Notes under the pieces: model-generated | Told to the model about the DNA's origin: nothing | The model's input: the letters and a program-made list of their open reading frames with translations, nothing else | Databases searched by the model: none | In this document: piece after piece, positions 5,513 through 5,758 of the stretch | How the letters are laid out: the number at the start of each line of letters is the position of its first letter | Position numbering within the stretch: position 1 is the stretch's first letter | Assembly: GCA_022561525.1 (NCBI GenBank) | Contig: JADFRB010000148.1 | Location: forward strand, 1 to 5,758 | Source of the DNA: Nitrospinota bacterium | Lineage (GTDB): Bacteria; Nitrospirota; Nitrospiria; Nitrospirales; UBA8639 | Reading direction: 5' to 3' | DNA: 5,758 nt | Position numbers and translations under genes: made by a program

Positions 5513-5655
5513 ACCAATCGCGCTAGTTTCAGGTAGGTATAGTAGGTCTTTGGCCTCACTATGGTTGGCGTTATATCAATCCGAGAAAAAAAATCGTATA
5601 CTTCGCTACTTGTGTTCTCTCTGACAGAATTCAAAGAGAAAATCCGACTCTCAGG

Positions 5656-5758
5656 GTTCGCGCAAGAATAACTTCCCCTGTTTGGGTGCTGAGACACTTG
5701 TCTGGCAAGGCGCGAGGACTGCGCATACTCCTGTATGGAAAGGACGAGCAACGTTGCC
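5656..5758. repeat. Left part of a palindromic interspersed repeat cut by the window edge
   Basis: The segment begins near AGGGTTCGCGCAAGAATAAC. It contains GGCAA (5704-5708), whose complement TTGCC is the last five bases of the window (5754-5758), and a central perfect CATAC/GTATG stem (5724-5728 with 5733-5737, loop TCCT). Nested symmetry around the centre suggests a long palindrome whose right half lies outside. It resembles MITE-like or REP-like repeats in environmental genomes. Its copy number cannot be judged from one copy. Confidence 0.4.

Larger units (their letters stand above)
5414..5758. other. Right-end region without a convincing gene
   Basis: An open frame on the minus strand (5488-5751) exists, but it crosses a hairpin and a palindromic repeat, has unusual composition and matches no family I know, so I do not call it. 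The part nearest the 109-aa gene should carry its promoter; TATGAT on the minus strand (complement of 5486-5491) is a good -10 shape, but I see no convincing -35. A perfect CCGGGC/GCCCGG stem with TT between lies at 5499-5512. The last 100 bp look like a repeat element, listed separately. Confidence 0.5.

Noticed and set aside
5488..5751. Minus-strand 87-codon open frame at the right end
   Set aside because: It runs through the palindromic repeat and the CCGGGC hairpin, and its composition is not convincing. Its ribosome site would lie at the window edge and cannot be seen. No family is recognised.
1..5758. CRISPR array, tRNA, rRNA or attachment site
   Set aside because: I saw no regularly spaced direct repeats, no tRNA-like cloverleaf or TTCGA-type arm with flanking stems, and no rRNA-like conserved blocks.

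Overview
The window reads as a piece of a bacterial chromosome, most likely from the Nitrospirota (a Nitrospira-like organism). This assignment rests on overall protein style, moderate base composition, a decayed IS481-type transposase and a CPBP protease of the PEP-CTERM/exosortase-associated type. It is inference; no rRNA or other marker gene is present. Four intact protein genes are supported, together with one stretch of gene debris.

Left part (1-1383): no intact gene. Positions 1-147 hold a G/C-rich segment with several short perfect hairpins that I cannot assign. Positions 148 to about 890, minus strand, are a broken NAD-dependent sugar epimerase/dehydratase (extended SDR). It lacks its nucleotide-binding N-terminus and carries at least three frame disruptions. 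At about 890 it is joined in frame to the N-terminal third of an IS481-family transposase (to about 1324), which itself has a frameshift and an in-frame stop. The resulting 169-codon open frame (570-1079) is a debris chimera, not a new protein. The element's probable outer end lies a few bases from the stop of the next gene.

Middle (1391-4063): a divergent pair. On the minus strand is a 306-aa protein with two TerB-like helical domains. On the plus strand is a 514-aa membrane protein with a cytosolic spermidine-synthase-like domain. They share a 207-bp intergenic region, so common regulation is possible but not shown.

Right part (4064-5758): a 228-bp intergenic stretch with an imperfect palindrome leads into a 241-aa CPBP (CAAX-like) intramembrane protease with all three family motifs intact. 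Its last codons lie in a strong 10-bp inverted repeat. Convergent to it is a 109-aa soluble protein of unknown function with a strong ribosome binding site. The last 357 bp contain no convincing gene and end inside a palindromic repeat that runs off the window.

I find no well-supported new multi-gene system. The items most worth a second look are the membrane-fused aminopropyltransferase-like protein facing a double-TerB protein, the palindrome upstream of the CPBP protease, and the structured elements at both window edges.
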